Positions 34,505-44,777 of a DNA stretch of 64,000 nucleotides are shown here, one piece after another; positions within the stretch are counted from its first letter, which is position 1, and every line of letters begins with the position of its first letter. A program made the translations under genes and the position numbers. This stretch comes from Altererythrobacter xiamenensis (GTDB lineage: Bacteria > Pseudomonadota > Alphaproteobacteria > Sphingomonadales > Sphingomonadaceae), in contig NZ_FXWG01000001.1 in NCBI RefSeq assembly GCF_900177715.1, positions 372,001-436,000 on the forward strand, written 5' to 3'. Under the pieces are notes generated by a model. It had not been told where the DNA came from and ran no database searches. It saw only the letters and a program-made list of their open reading frames with translations.

Positions 34505-35308
34505 ATGACGCGTCGCCGCCAGATTTACGAAGGCAAGGCCAAGATCCTCTACGAGGGCCCCGAGCCGGGCACGATCATCCAGTATTTCAAGGATGATGCG
34601 ACCGCCTTCAATGCCGAGAAAAAGGGTACCATCAACGGCAAGGGCGTGATCAACAATCGCATCAGCGAACACGTCTTCACCCGCCTCGCCCATATCGGCA
34701 TCCCGACGCACTTCATTCGCCGCCTCAACATGCGCGAGCAGTTGGTGCGCCAGTGCGAGATCATCCCGATCGAAGTCGTCGTGCGCAATGTCGCGGCAGG
34801 CTCGATCAGCAAGCGCCTCGGCATCGAGGAAGGCGAACCGCTGCCGCACACGCTGATCGAATATTACTACAAGGATGATGCGCTGGGCGATCCGCTGATC
34901 GCGGAAGAGCATATTGCCTGCTTCAACTGGGCTGGCCCCGAAGAGATGCAGGACATCGCCAGCATGGCGATCCGCATCAACGATTTCATGTGCGGCATGT
35001 TTGCCGCGATCGACATCCGCCTGATCGACTTCAAGCTCGAGTTCGGTCGGATTTTCGACGGCGACTATAGCCGCGTGATTCTGGCTGACGAAATCAGCCC
35101 CGATGGCTGCCGCCTGTGGGACATGAAGACGGGCGAAAAGCTCGACAAGGACCGCTTCCGCCGCGATCTCGGCGGTGAAAGCGAAGCTTACCAGGAAGTC
35201 GCGCGCCGTCTCGGCCTTCTCAACGAGGACAATGGCCCCGGCGAAGTGTTCGACCTGTCAGCGCATCGTGGCCGCCTTCGCCCAAGCGGCAATCCGCCGA
35301 AGAAGTAA
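34505..35308 (+). CDS. purC: Phosphoribosylaminoimidazole-succinocarboxamide synthase
   Basis: PurC joins CAIR and aspartate with ATP to form SAICAR in purine synthesis. The 267-residue protein opens [13 protein letters not shown] and has the signature [19 protein letters not shown]. It also has [13 protein letters not shown] and the metal-binding [19 protein letters not shown] precedes ATG 34505. In many alphaproteobacteria purC is followed directly by purS and purQ. Here a transglutaminase, a lipid-kinase-like gene and an M16 protease intervene before purS at 41377. Confidence 0.97.
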   Translation: MTRRRQIYEGKAKILYEGPEPGTIIQYFKDDATAFNAEKKGTINGKGVINNRISEHVFTRLAHIGIPTHFIRRLNMREQLVRQCEIIPIEVVVRNVAAGSISKRLGIEEGEPLPHTLIEYYYKDDALGDPLIAEEHIACFNWAGPEEMQDIASMAIRINDFMCGMFAAIDIRLIDFKLEFGRIFDGDYSRVILADEISPDGCRLWDMKTGEKLDKDRFRRDLGGESEAYQEVARRLGLLNEDNGPGEVFDLSAHRGRLRPSGNPPKK

Positions 35309-35388
35309 TTGTCGGCAATTGGGCTAGTACAAAGTAAAGCCATTGCAATTCCCTGACTTTTACTCATGATCTCCGAAATTGGGGTCTC

Positions 35389-37449
35389 ATGAAAAGTTGG
35401 AAATTTACTTTAGCTGCGGTGCTGATGTCGTCGGCCAGCCAAGTGATCGCGCAGAACGACGAGATTACTTTTGGGCCGGCTCCGCAATGGGCTGTGCAGT
35501 CGGAAGCCGTAGACACGCCGGATAATGCGTCGGGTATCTTGCATATCCGGCGGCAGGACACGATCGTGCACCTGAACGACGACGGCCAGTTTTTCTATCA
35601 GGAGCAAATGGTCCGCATCCTGCGTCCGCAGGCTCTTCAGGCAGGTAATGTTGCAATCGCCTGGAATCCCGCCGCTGGAGCGCCGGTGGTCCACACGATC
35701 GCCATCCACCGCGACGGTGAGACCATCAACGTTCTCGATAAGGCTGAGTTCGAGATTCTTCGCCGCGAGGACCAGCTCGAAGTGGCAATGCTCGATGGAT
35801 TGTTGACGGCCGTTATGCGCGTTCCCGATCTGCGCGTTGGCGACGATCTCGAAGTAGGGTTCACCGTTCCATCCCATGACCCCACATTAAGGGAACGGAA
35901 CTCCGGACTTTTATTTCTCAGCCCATCACCGCCCAGCGGTCGGATCCAGCTCGCGCTGACCTGGGCGGACGGGCATGAACCCGGAACACGCATGACCGCT
36001 GACTTCGAGGAAATTGCCGAACGGAGCGACAAGTCAATCCGCTTGCTATTCGATGATCCTGATACAATCAGTCCGCCGGCCGATGCCCCGCCCCGGTACT
36101 CATGGATGCGCGTGCTCGAATATTCCGACTTCAAATCCTGGAGCGATATCTCGCAGATCTTTGCGCCGCTTTTCGAGAAGGCAAGCACGCTCGATACGAA
36201 CTCTCCGGTTCGCGGTGAGGCTAAACGAATTGCGGGTCGAAACGAAAGCAAGCTTGCGCAAGCCCAGGCTGCGCTGGAATTGGTGCAGCAGCAAGTCCGC
36301 TATATCTATGTCGGACTGAACGGCGGCAATCTGACGCCTGCATCTGCAGACGAAACCTGGGACAGGCGCTATGGAGATTGCAAGGGCAAGACGGTGCTTC
36401 TCATGGCACTGCTCCACGAGCTCGGGATTGAGTCCGAAGCCGTGCTTGTAAACAATGCCGGGAGCGATGACGGCCTGGACTCACGCTTGCCTAGTCCAGG
36501 CATGTTCGACCACGTGGTCGTGCGGGCCAAGATTGATGGTGATACCTACTGGCTTGACGGAACCCTCCCCGATGTAGTCGAAGCCCGAACTTCCCCTTTC
36601 ATGCCCTACCGGTGGGCTTTGCCGCTTTCTCCCGAAGGTGCCGAACTTACCCGCTTATCGGCTCCACTGATTGGCCTTCCCCGCGAGATGGGCCTGATGG
36701 AAATCGACGCGCGCGCCGGGTTCGATCAACCCGCCCGTATGGTCCAGACCACGGTGAGGCGCGGTCTGGAGGGGCTGGTAGAGTATATGCAGTTCTCGCT
36801 TTTGTCGGCCGAGCAATTGACCGCGTCTTTGCGCGACGCCTATGTCGGCGGCGGTCATTGGGACGAGATAGACGATGTCGAGTATCGATATGATCGCAAA
36901 ACGCAGGCTAGCATTCTCAAGGTTACAGGCGTCGGCCCGGTAGATTGGGACCACAACGGCGGCGAACGCTACGACATGACGCTACCCGGCGGGGGCTTTT
37001 CCCCGCCCAGTCGCCGCCAGCGGCCGGACGGCCAGTCTCAGGACGTGCCTTACTATCTCGAACCGAGTTACGGTTGCCATGCGACGACCGTTCGACTTCC
37101 TGAAGGTACCGAGATGGAGAACTGGGCGTTCAATGGAACCTTCGACACCATGCTGTTCGGGCGATTGTACTACCGGATGATGGAAAAGCGCGATGACAAG
37201 ACCATACGCATGGTTCGCGGATCGAAAGTGCTCGATCCGGAGATAAGCGCCGAACGCGCCAAGAAAGACAACGGAAGGATTTCCGCGTTCGATAACAGCA
37301 TGGCGCGAATAGAGTATGATCCCGATCAGACATTCGAACCCTGGGGAAACCTGCGTCCGGTTCCTGCGACCTATGAAATCGACTGGACCGGCGAGAATGC
37401 TCCATGTCTCCCCCCGGACGTGCTGAAAATCGGGAGGCGAGGAGGCTAA
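35389..37449 (+). CDS. DUF3857 and transglutaminase-like domain protein, exported
   Basis: A 686-residue protein with a signal peptide (MKSWKFTLAAVLMSSASQ.., ending VIAQN). It has an N-terminal DUF3857 domain (about 40-220: QDTIVHLNDDGQFFYQEQMVR) and a transglutaminase core. The Cys is in RYGDCKGKTVLLMALLHELGIE, the His in GMFDHVVVRA and the Asp in YWLDGTLPD, so the catalytic triad is complete. Such proteins are presumed periplasmic peptidases or cross-linkers. The C-terminal third has no recognised domain. Its codon use looks slightly less GC-rich than the neighbours by eye, which hints at later acquisition. Confidence 0.85.
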   Translation: MKSWKFTLAAVLMSSASQVIAQNDEITFGPAPQWAVQSEAVDTPDNASGILHIRRQDTIVHLNDDGQFFYQEQMVRILRPQALQAGNVAIAWNPAAGAPVVHTIAIHRDGETINVLDKAEFEILRREDQLEVAMLDGLLTAVMRVPDLRVGDDLEVGFTVPSHDPTLRERNSGLLFLSPSPPSGRIQLALTWADGHEPGTRMTADFEEIAERSDKSIRLLFDDPDTISPPADAPPRYSWMRVLEYSDFKSWSDISQIFAPLFEKASTLDTNSPVRGEAKRIAGRNESKLAQAQAALELVQQQVRYIYVGLNGGNLTPASADETWDRRYGDCKGKTVLLMALLHELGIESEAVLVNNAGSDDGLDSRLPSPGMFDHVVVRAKIDGDTYWLDGTLPDVVEARTSPFMPYRWALPLSPEGAELTRLSAPLIGLPREMGLMEIDARAGFDQPARMVQTTVRRGLEGLVEYMQFSLLSAEQLTASLRDAYVGGGHWDEIDDVEYRYDRKTQASILKVTGVGPVDWDHNGGERYDMTLPGGGFSPPSRRQRPDGQSQDVPYYLEPSYGCHATTVRLPEGTEMENWAFNGTFDTMLFGRLYYRMMEKRDDKTIRMVRGSKVLDPEISAERAKKDNGRISAFDNSMARIEYDPDQTFEPWGNLRPVPATYEIDWTGENAPCLPPDVLKIGRRGG

Positions 37450-37456
37450 GTAGCTC

Positions 37457-38344
37457 TCAGACCACGTAGCGCAGCGTCATACCGCTCGGCTGAATCGCAT
37501 AGGCGCATTCGGGCATGTGGTCGCCGTCGACCTGAACCGGCGTCACGCAGCGATCGAAGGTGATCCGGCGGCAGCTTCTGATCTCGGCAAAGCCGAACCG
37601 CTCGACCGGCAGTCGAAGCATGGCCGCGAAGCTGAATGCCATCATGCCAAGGCGCGTCGCGCGGCGCAGCGTGATGAGTTCGACCGAATCCTCCGCAAGC
37701 GCCGCCTTGGGGCTGAGCTGGAACGGCCCTGCGTAGAGCGCGCCATGCGAGACGATCGCTGCCTCGGCCTCTGCCTCGAACATTTCGCCATCGCTTGTCT
37801 CACCGCGAATGATCATCGCATTGCGTGGCCATTCGCGCATCTGCTGCAGCATGGCGACAGCATAGGCATAGCGTCCAATGCGTTTCTTCAGCGCGCCTGA
37901 AACCCGCGCCACGGCATGGCTGTCCGGCCCGATCGAGAGGCAGGAAACGATCGGCAAGTCGCCGAGCGTGTAAAGCGGCGAAGTGATCCAGCTATCCGGC
38001 CCGCGCGCCCACCCATCTGCGACCTGCCTTGCTAGCGCGCCCGGTTCGACCGGGTAATTCAACTCGCGCGCGACGAGGTTGATCGTGCCCGAACGCGCAA
38101 TACAGAGCGGAACCCGGCCTGCATCCGCGCCGAGCGCCTGCACCGTATCGCGCAACGTTCCATCCCCGCCATGGACGCAGATCAAATCTGCATCTCCCGA
38201 CCACTGCGCCCCATCGGCGCGGGTCGGCACGGCATTAACGGTGAAGCCTTCGCGTTCGAAGGCCTGGACCAGCACGAGCAGACCCTCTTCACGGAAACTG
38301 CCCGACATGGGATTGTAGACGAGATCGAGCTTGGGTCTGGACAT
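37457..38344 (-). CDS. Diacylglycerol/sphingosine kinase-like (DAGK_cat) protein
   Basis: A 295-residue lipid-kinase-fold protein. The nucleotide-binding GGDGT is at residues 59-63 within ICVHGGDGTLRDT; LVYNPMSGS opens the domain and IARSGTINLVARELNYP is the next conserved block. The C-terminal beta-sandwich ends CVTPVQVDGDHMPE. It should phosphorylate diacylglycerol or a sphingoid/ceramide lipid in the membrane. It is antisense to its neighbours and converges with the transglutaminase gene. Which lipid it uses cannot be told. Confidence 0.85.
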   Translation of the reverse strand: MSRPKLDLVYNPMSGSFREEGLLVLVQAFEREGFTVNAVPTRADGAQWSGDADLICVHGGDGTLRDTVQALGADAGRVPLCIARSGTINLVARELNYPVEPGALARQVADGWARGPDSWITSPLYTLGDLPIVSCLSIGPDSHAVARVSGALKKRIGRYAYAVAMLQQMREWPRNAMIIRGETSDGEMFEAEAEAAIVSHGALYAGPFQLSPKAALAEDSVELITLRRATRLGMMAFSFAAMLRLPVERFGFAEIRSCRRITFDRCVTPVQVDGDHMPECAYAIQPSGMTLRYVV

Positions 38345-38448
38345 TGAAGCACCCGATAAAGCCTGTCTGTTCCCTCCGCCATAGGCGAGAGGCGGATAGC
38401 CACATTCAGGTCATTGTCACGTGGCCCGCGATAGGCCAGCAAGCATCT

Positions 38449-41298
38449 ATGAAGTTTCATGTTCTCGCAGCACTTCCGCTGCTCTTCGCCGCACCCGCTC
38501 TTGCCCAGGAGGCCGTCCCGTCAAGCGAGCCGGTCTGGGCATTCGAGGAAAGCGATATCCCGGTCGATCCGGCGTTCCAGTTCGGCGTGCTTGAGAACGG
38601 CATGCGTTATATCTTGCGCGAGAATAGAACACCTGAAGGGACCGCGCTGGTGCGGCTCCACATCGGGTCGGGTTCGCTCGACGAGACTGACAGCGAACGC
38701 GGCCTCGCTCATTTCCTCGAGCACATGGCCTTCAACGGCTCGACCAATGTGCCCGAAGGCGAAATGGTCAAACTGCTCGAACGCGAGGGGCTCGCCTTCG
38801 GTGCGGATACCAATGCGTCAACAGGGCTTAAGCAGACGGTCTATAAGCTGAACCTTCCCCGCAACGATCTCGACCTGATCGATACCGCGCTGATGATCAT
38901 GCGCGAAACGGCAAGCGAGCTGACCATCGATCAGGAAGCGGTCGAGCGGGAACGTGGCGTGATCCTGTCCGAGCGGCGCGACCGGCGCAATTTCTCCTAC
39001 AAGGAACTGGAGGACCGCTTCGCCTTCACGGCGCCTGGCGCGCGGTATATCGACCGCCTGCCGATCGGAACGCTTGAAGTGCTCGAAAGCGCAAACGCCG
39101 CCGATCTCCGAAGCTTTTACGAACGGACTTATGTCCCGGCCAATGCGACACTGGTGATCGTCGGCGATTTCCCCGCAGAAGAGGTCGAAGCGCGCATCAA
39201 GGCGCGATTTGCCGACTGGCGCGGAGGGCCCGGTCCTGTCGAACCGGAAACCGGCCCGGTGAATCTCGCGCGGAAAGGCGAAACCGATATCTACATCGAT
39301 CCGGCATTGAGCGAGCGTGTGCGCGTCTCACGCTTCGCCCCGTGGAGCGATCGGCCCGACACAGTCGCCACGCGCCAGCAGGGCCTGCTGCGCCAGGTCG
39401 GCTATGCCATCGTCAATCGTCGGCTGAAAAGCTTGGCGCGCGGTGAGAATGCGCCATTTCGCGGCGCGGGTTACGGCACGGGGGATGTTTTCGAGGATGG
39501 GCGCACCACCAGCCTCGTCGTCGATAGCGAAGATGGCAAGTGGCGCGCTGGCCTGACTGCTGCGACGACAGAACTGCGCCGTGCCCTGCAATATGGCTTC
39601 AGCGAAGCCGAGGTGGCCGAACAGGTCGCGCGGTTGCGAACGGCGCTCGAGAATGCTGCTGGGTCGAGCTCGACGCGGACCAACGGTGTGCTGGTCAGCG
39701 CCGCGCTCTCGCTGATCGACAACAAGCAAATTCCCTCGACACCTGAAAGCGCCCTCGCCCGGTTTGAAGCCTTCGCGCCCTCGATCACCGCCGATGCCGC
39801 GCTAGCTGCAATTCGCGCCGAAGCTGCCCCGCTCACCGATCCGCTGATCCGATTTCGGGGTCGCACAATGCCGGAAGGTGGCGCCGATGCCTTGCGGGCT
39901 GCATGGGACGCAGCCGTTACGCTGGAAGTGACTCCGCCCGAGAACATAGCGGCGACGAGTTTTGCCTATACCGACTTTGGCAAGCCGGGCATCGTCGTAT
40001 CGGATGAGCGCAACGAGCGCTTCGGTTTCCGGCTGATCCGCTTCGCCAATGGCGTGCGCCTCAACCTCAAACAGACCGATATCCGCGAAGACCGCATCAG
40101 CTTCCGGCTATCGCTTGATGGGGGACAATTGATGGAAACGCGCGAGGATCCCCTCGCGACTGCGCTCGTCAGCTCGCTGCCATCGGGCGGGCTTGGCGCG
40201 CATTCGCAGGACGAGCTCGAAAGCGTGCTTGCAGGGCGGAGCGTGCGGTTCGCCATATCTTCGCAGGATGAATATTTCCGGATGAGCGGTGGGACAACGC
40301 CGCGCGATCTCGAACTGCAGCTGCAATTGCTTGCCGCCGCGCTGACCGATCCCGGCTATCGGCGCGAAGGGGAAGAGCGCTATCGCCGCGGTATCCGCAA
40401 TTTCTTCGCCAATCTCGATGCGACGCCAAGTCGGGCCTTGGGGAACGCCATCGGTGGTACCTTGTCCGACAACGACCCGCGCTACAGCCTTCAGAGCGAG
40501 GCCGATTTCGAAGCGCTGACCTATGCGCGGCTCGCCGAAACCATCGGCGACCGGCTGGACAAGGGTGCGATCGAACTCGCGCTGGTGGGCGATTTCGACG
40601 AGCAGGTGGCCATCGATGCAGTCGCGGCAACGCTCGGTGCCCTGCCCCCGCGCGAGGCCGAGTTCCTGCCGCGAACAGAGGCCCGGGATCGCAGTTTCAC
40701 CTCGGACCGGTCGACCCGAACGCTTACGCATAGCGGCGAGCCCGATCAGGCGCTGGTTCGCATGACCTGGCCGACCACGGATGACAGCGATCTGGCAGAG
40801 GCGCTGCGCCTCGCCCTGCTCAACCGCGTGGTGCGTATCCAGCTGCAGGAACAGCTGCGGGAGGACCTCGGCAAGACCTATTCGCCAAGCAGTTCGTCGA
40901 ACACATCGGATACCTATCCCGGCTACGGCACCTTCAGCCTGACGGCATCGGTCGATGTTCAGGAGGTCGAGCCGACGCGCAATGCGATCCGGACCATGCT
41001 GGGGCAGCTGCGCAGTGAGGCAATCGATCAGGACACCCTCGATCGCGCCCGCCAGCCGCTCGTCGAAGCTTATGACAATATGCTCAAGACCCTGGGCGGA
41101 TGGATGACGCTTGCCGACAACGCGCAAAGCAAGGCGGAGCGGCTCGACCGATTCGATCGCGCACCGGAAATCCTGAAGGAATTGACCGCGCAGGACATCC
41201 TGGCGACCGCGCAACGCTATCTCGCCCCCGATCAAGCGGTGGAGGTGCTCGTGCTGCCACAATCCGGCGAAGCCCCTGCGGAGAACGCGGCGGAATAG
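38449..41298 (+). CDS. Exported M16 family zinc metallopeptidase
   Basis: A 949-residue two-lobed M16 (pitrilysin/insulinase-type) peptidase with a signal peptide (residues 1-20, PALAQ). The inverted zinc motif HFLEH is at 88-92 in GLAHFLEHMAFNGS, and the third ligand Glu is about 70 residues on (ELTIDQEAVERERGVILSE). The second lobe contains REDLGKTYSPSSSSN, the usual R..Y substrate-binding pair. It probably degrades peptides in the periplasm. ATG 38449 is chosen because the signal peptide begins there. It diverges from the lipid kinase gene. Confidence 0.92.
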   Translation: MKFHVLAALPLLFAAPALAQEAVPSSEPVWAFEESDIPVDPAFQFGVLENGMRYILRENRTPEGTALVRLHIGSGSLDETDSERGLAHFLEHMAFNGSTNVPEGEMVKLLEREGLAFGADTNASTGLKQTVYKLNLPRNDLDLIDTALMIMRETASELTIDQEAVERERGVILSERRDRRNFSYKELEDRFAFTAPGARYIDRLPIGTLEVLESANAADLRSFYERTYVPANATLVIVGDFPAEEVEARIKARFADWRGGPGPVEPETGPVNLARKGETDIYIDPALSERVRVSRFAPWSDRPDTVATRQQGLLRQVGYAIVNRRLKSLARGENAPFRGAGYGTGDVFEDGRTTSLVVDSEDGKWRAGLTAATTELRRALQYGFSEAEVAEQVARLRTALENAAGSSSTRTNGVLVSAALSLIDNKQIPSTPESALARFEAFAPSITADAALAAIRAEAAPLTDPLIRFRGRTMPEGGADALRAAWDAAVTLEVTPPENIAATSFAYTDFGKPGIVVSDERNERFGFRLIRFANGVRLNLKQTDIREDRISFRLSLDGGQLMETREDPLATALVSSLPSGGLGAHSQDELESVLAGRSVRFAISSQDEYFRMSGGTTPRDLELQLQLLAAALTDPGYRREGEERYRRGIRNFFANLDATPSRALGNAIGGTLSDNDPRYSLQSEADFEALTYARLAETIGDRLDKGAIELALVGDFDEQVAIDAVAATLGALPPREAEFLPRTEARDRSFTSDRSTRTLTHSGEPDQALVRMTWPTTDDSDLAEALRLALLNRVVRIQLQEQLREDLGKTYSPSSSSNTSDTYPGYGTFSLTASVDVQEVEPTRNAIRTMLGQLRSEAIDQDTLDRARQPLVEAYDNMLKTLGGWMTLADNAQSKAERLDRFDRAPEILKELTAQDILATAQRYLAPDQAVEVLVLPQSGEAPAENAAE

Positions 41299-41376
41299 CG
41301 CCGCGCGCGATTGCGAAATGTGCCGTACTCGCTATAGGCTCGCCCCCAGACCCAAGCTCCCGACCAGGATAGTCCC

Positions 41377-41625
41377 ATGAAAGTCCGCATTCTCGTCCGC
41401 CTCAAGCCCGGCGTACTCGACCCGCAAGGCCGCGCCGTCCACCATTCGCTGGAGGGATTGGGCTTCGACGGCGTCGAAGATGTCCGCATCGGCCGGATGA
41501 TCGAGATGGAAGTGGCTGACGGGACGAGCGACGAGACGCTCGACGCCATGTGCCAGAAGCTGCTCGCGAACATGGTGATCGAAGACTACGCGATCGAGAA
41601 GGTCGGCCAGGCGGAGCACGCCTGA
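41377..41625 (+). CDS. purS: Phosphoribosylformylglycinamidine synthase subunit PurS
   Basis: PurS bridges PurL and PurQ in the three-part FGAM synthase complex. The 82-residue protein has the family's sequence: [38 protein letters not shown] and the closing IEDYAIE. Its stop overlaps the purQ ATG (TGATG). The large subunit PurL is not in the window. Confidence 0.96.
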   Translation: MKVRILVRLKPGVLDPQGRAVHHSLEGLGFDGVEDVRIGRMIEMEVADGTSDETLDAMCQKLLANMVIEDYAIEKVGQAEHA

Positions 41626-42302
41626 TGCCCTTCCGCGCGGCAGTCATCACCTTCCCGGGATCGAATTGCGATCGCGACATGGCGGTCGCCCTGGAAGAAG
41701 TCTCTGGCGAAGCGGCGATCCGCGTATGGCATGGCGATGCCGACTTGCCCGCGAATCTCGATTTCATCGCGCTACCGGGCGGTTTTTCCTACGGCGATTA
41801 CCTGCGCTCGGGCGCCATGGCGGCAAACAGCCCGATCATGCGTGCCGTGGTGGCCGCAGCCGAGCGCGGCGTGCCCGTCCTCGGCGTTTGCAATGGCTTC
41901 CAGGTGCTGACGGAAAGCGGGCTCCTGCCCGGCGCACTGATGCGTAACGCCAGCCAGAACTTCATCTGCCGCACCGCCGCTTTGAAAGTCGAAAACACGC
42001 AATCGCTGTTCACCAGCGGCTACGAGACGGGCGAAGTGATCCACATTCCGGTTGCCCACCATGACGGAAACTACTTCGCCGACGAAGAAACGCTCGACCG
42101 GATCGAGGGCGATGGGCGCGTGGCGTTCCGGTATTGCGATTCCGTCAACGGTTCGCGCCGCGATATCGCGGGCGTGCTGAACGCGGCGGGGAATGTCCTG
42201 GGCATGATGCCTCACCCGGAACGCGCCGTGGAGGCAGCGCATGGCGGCAGCGACGGTAGGCGGCTGTTCGAAAGCGTGGTTTCGGCGCTCGTTTCCGCCT
42301 GA
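41625..42302 (+). CDS. purQ: Phosphoribosylformylglycinamidine synthase subunit PurQ
   Basis: PurQ is the glutaminase subunit that feeds ammonia to PurL for FGAM synthesis. The 225-residue class I amidotransferase has the nucleophile Cys89 in [10 protein letters not shown] and the His-Glu pair in [10 protein letters not shown]. The opening [15 protein letters not shown] and [17 protein letters not shown] are diagnostic. ATG 41625 shares a base with the purS stop. Confidence 0.97.
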   Translation: MPFRAAVITFPGSNCDRDMAVALEEVSGEAAIRVWHGDADLPANLDFIALPGGFSYGDYLRSGAMAANSPIMRAVVAAAERGVPVLGVCNGFQVLTESGLLPGALMRNASQNFICRTAALKVENTQSLFTSGYETGEVIHIPVAHHDGNYFADEETLDRIEGDGRVAFRYCDSVNGSRRDIAGVLNAAGNVLGMMPHPERAVEAAHGGSDGRRLFESVVSALVSA

Positions 42303-42326
42303 TGTAGTCGGCGGATCGGCGCGCGC

Positions 42327-44696
42327 TCAGGCAGAGCGGCGCATCGATTGGACGAACAGCTTGAGCGCATCTTCGCCCGTCATCGGCCGCCCGAAGTAGA
42401 ATCCCTGGATCTTGTCGCAGCCGAGTTGGCGGATGAGCTGCGCCTCTTCCTCCGTCTCGACTCCTTCTGCTGTGGTCGTCATGTCGAGGCTTTGCGCCAT
42501 GGCAACGACCGCGCGCACGATGGCGAGGCTTTCGGCATTACGGACGGCTGCACCCTGGACGAAGGTCTTGTCGACCTTGATCGTCGAGAAGCGCAGTTTG
42601 CGCAGGTAGCCAAGCGAGGAATAGCCGGTTCCGAAATCGTCGAGCGCAACCCCGCAACCCAGCGCCATGACCTGCTCGAGCGCGGCGCGAGCGATGCTTG
42701 CATCACGCAGGAAGATGCTCTCGGTCACTTCGATTTCGAGCCGTTCGGGGCGCAGTCCACTCGCCGCCAGCGCCTCGACCACCTCATTGGTGAAATCGGG
42801 TTCGAGCAGCTGCTCGGGCGACACGTTCACGTTGATCTTGACGTGCTCGGGCCACTTGCGCGCTTCCATGCAGGCCTGGCGCAGCACCCATTTGCCGATC
42901 GGGACGATCAGGCGCGTGTCTTCGGCCAGTGGAATGAACTTTGCCGGACTGACGAACCCGTGGTCCTTGCTCTGCCAGCGCACCAGTGCCTCGAAGCTGA
43001 CGATCGTGTGATCATTGGCGTCGACGACGGGCTGATAGTGCAGCAGGAACTCGTCATTGTTGAGCGCATCGCGCAGCGACAATTCCAGCTGGCGGCGCTC
43101 TTCAGCCAATGCGTGGAGCGAAGGCTCGTAAACGAAGTGCTCGCCCCCACCCTCGTCCTTCGAACGATAGAGCGCGAGATCGGCGTTGCGCATCAATTCC
43201 TCGACGCTTTCGCCATCGCGTGGTCCGACAGCCGAACCGACACTCGCTCCGACATAACAGGTATGATTGTCGACCTGATAGGGCTGCGACAGACTCTCGA
43301 TGATCTGCTTCGCGACGTTGGCAACGATCTTGGCTTCGGAAGCATCGCGGATGACCACCGCGAACTCGTCTCCACCCAAGCGGCCGCACAGGATGTTGTC
43401 GTTGACGATATTCTTGAGACGCGCGGCAACCTGGGCGAGCAGCTTATCGCCCACCAGGTGGCCGAGCGAATCGTTGACCGCCTTGAACCGGTCGAGGTCG
43501 ATCATCAGGAAGGCGCATTTGGTGCGCCATTCCGCCGAGTATTTGAGCGCATCGCCCAATGCTTCGGTCAACTGAAGCCGATTGGGCAGCGAGGTGAGCG
43601 TATCGAAGCGCGCAAGGTAAGCGATCTTCTCGGAAGATTCGCGCTGCGAGGTCACATCCGAGCCAACTCCGCGAAAGCCCGCGAAATTGCCCTTGTCGTC
43701 GCGCATCGGCGTACCCGACAGTTCCCACCAGCGCGGTTCGCCGCGGATCGAGACTTCGACGATGAGGTTGGAGAAACTTTCACGGTTCTTCAGGCGATCG
43801 GCAAGGTCGTGAAGGCTGGCAGGGAACTTGCCCGTTTCCCAATGCTTGCCTGCGATAAGCTGCAGCAGCGGCTTGCCCTCGGCATCCGCCTGTTGCTGGG
43901 AGAGCGCATAGGCAAAACGCGGCGAAATCGCGCGAACCTTACGCGTCGTATCGATCTGCCACAGCCAGTCGGCCTCGCCTTCTTCGAATTCGCGCAGGAG
44001 GAGCGAGACGACCTCATCCTTCTCGTTCACACCGCTCAGCGCGAGTTGCGCGCGCAGCGATGTACGGGCGACTTCGATCGATCCGAACAGGGCAATCGCG
44101 GTAAAGATCGCCGACAGCGCGGCCAGCGAATTGTGCCCCTGCAATGCGAACGATCCGGCACACGCAGCGCCGACGATCCCGGTAAAGGAGATGATCGTAA
44201 GCGGCGCCGAGCCATAGAACAGGATCGAACCCAGGATCAGCGCCGCGATGATGGTCCACAAGGTCGCCTGGACTGCGAGAGGCAGACCGTGCGCGAGGAA
44301 TAGCGGCGCTATGCTCCAGACCAAGCCGACAAGCCCGGCGAAAAGGACATGACGGCGGAATTCGGTATTCGTTATTTTCCGCTCGTGCGCTTCTGCTAGC
44401 CCCGCGTCGATCTTCACGCCCTGAATGCCGACCGCGGCGACGAGAAGGACCCACGCGCCGAGCCAGACAGGAGAGACACCGCGGTAGAGCAAGGCAGCAG
44501 CAATCACTGCAAACGCGAGATGCCCTACCATGCGATGAACGCTGTGCCTGCCAAGAGCGGCGAACTGGATTCCGCGCAGACGTGCCCACTCGCTGTCACT
44601 CGACCGGTCAAGGCCGAGGACAACGCCCGTAGAAAGCCTGCCTGACTGGTCGGCTGGGTTGGGGGCCTTGTTGCTCACAAGCCCGCGGCTAAACAA
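42327..44696 (-). CDS. Membrane GGDEF-EAL c-di-GMP protein with PAS domain
   Basis: A 789-residue protein. About five hydrophobic segments (residues 55-210) form a membrane sensor. A PAS domain (about 235-350) is followed by GGDEF (355-520, GGDEF at 441-445) and EAL (535-785, EAL at 569-571). The GGDEF motif is canonical, but the RxxD inhibitory site five residues before it is missing. The EAL domain keeps NVNVS, the EVTES glutamate, DDFGTGYSS, KVDK and EGVET, so phosphodiesterase activity is likely. Both activities may be present. It would set c-di-GMP levels in response to an unknown membrane signal. It is a single gene converging with purQ. Confidence 0.93.
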   Translation of the reverse strand: MFSRGLVSNKAPNPADQSGRLSTGVVLGLDRSSDSEWARLRGIQFAALGRHSVHRMVGHLAFAVIAAALLYRGVSPVWLGAWVLLVAAVGIQGVKIDAGLAEAHERKITNTEFRRHVLFAGLVGLVWSIAPLFLAHGLPLAVQATLWTIIAALILGSILFYGSAPLTIISFTGIVGAACAGSFALQGHNSLAALSAIFTAIALFGSIEVARTSLRAQLALSGVNEKDEVVSLLLREFEEGEADWLWQIDTTRKVRAISPRFAYALSQQQADAEGKPLLQLIAGKHWETGKFPASLHDLADRLKNRESFSNLIVEVSIRGEPRWWELSGTPMRDDKGNFAGFRGVGSDVTSQRESSEKIAYLARFDTLTSLPNRLQLTEALGDALKYSAEWRTKCAFLMIDLDRFKAVNDSLGHLVGDKLLAQVAARLKNIVNDNILCGRLGGDEFAVVIRDASEAKIVANVAKQIIESLSQPYQVDNHTCYVGASVGSAVGPRDGESVEELMRNADLALYRSKDEGGGEHFVYEPSLHALAEERRQLELSLRDALNNDEFLLHYQPVVDANDHTIVSFEALVRWQSKDHGFVSPAKFIPLAEDTRLIVPIGKWVLRQACMEARKWPEHVKINVNVSPEQLLEPDFTNEVVEALAASGLRPERLEIEVTESIFLRDASIARAALEQVMALGCGVALDDFGTGYSSLGYLRKLRFSTIKVDKTFVQGAAVRNAESLAIVRAVVAMAQSLDMTTTAEGVETEEEAQLIRQLGCDKIQGFYFGRPMTGEDALKLFVQSMRRSA

Positions 44697-44777
44697 AAAA
44701 GGTTAGTAGCCAGTAAAGGACACGGGGCGGCAGCTGGACGAAACCCGGTCTCGCGCAAGTCTATCGCGCGCGCCGGA

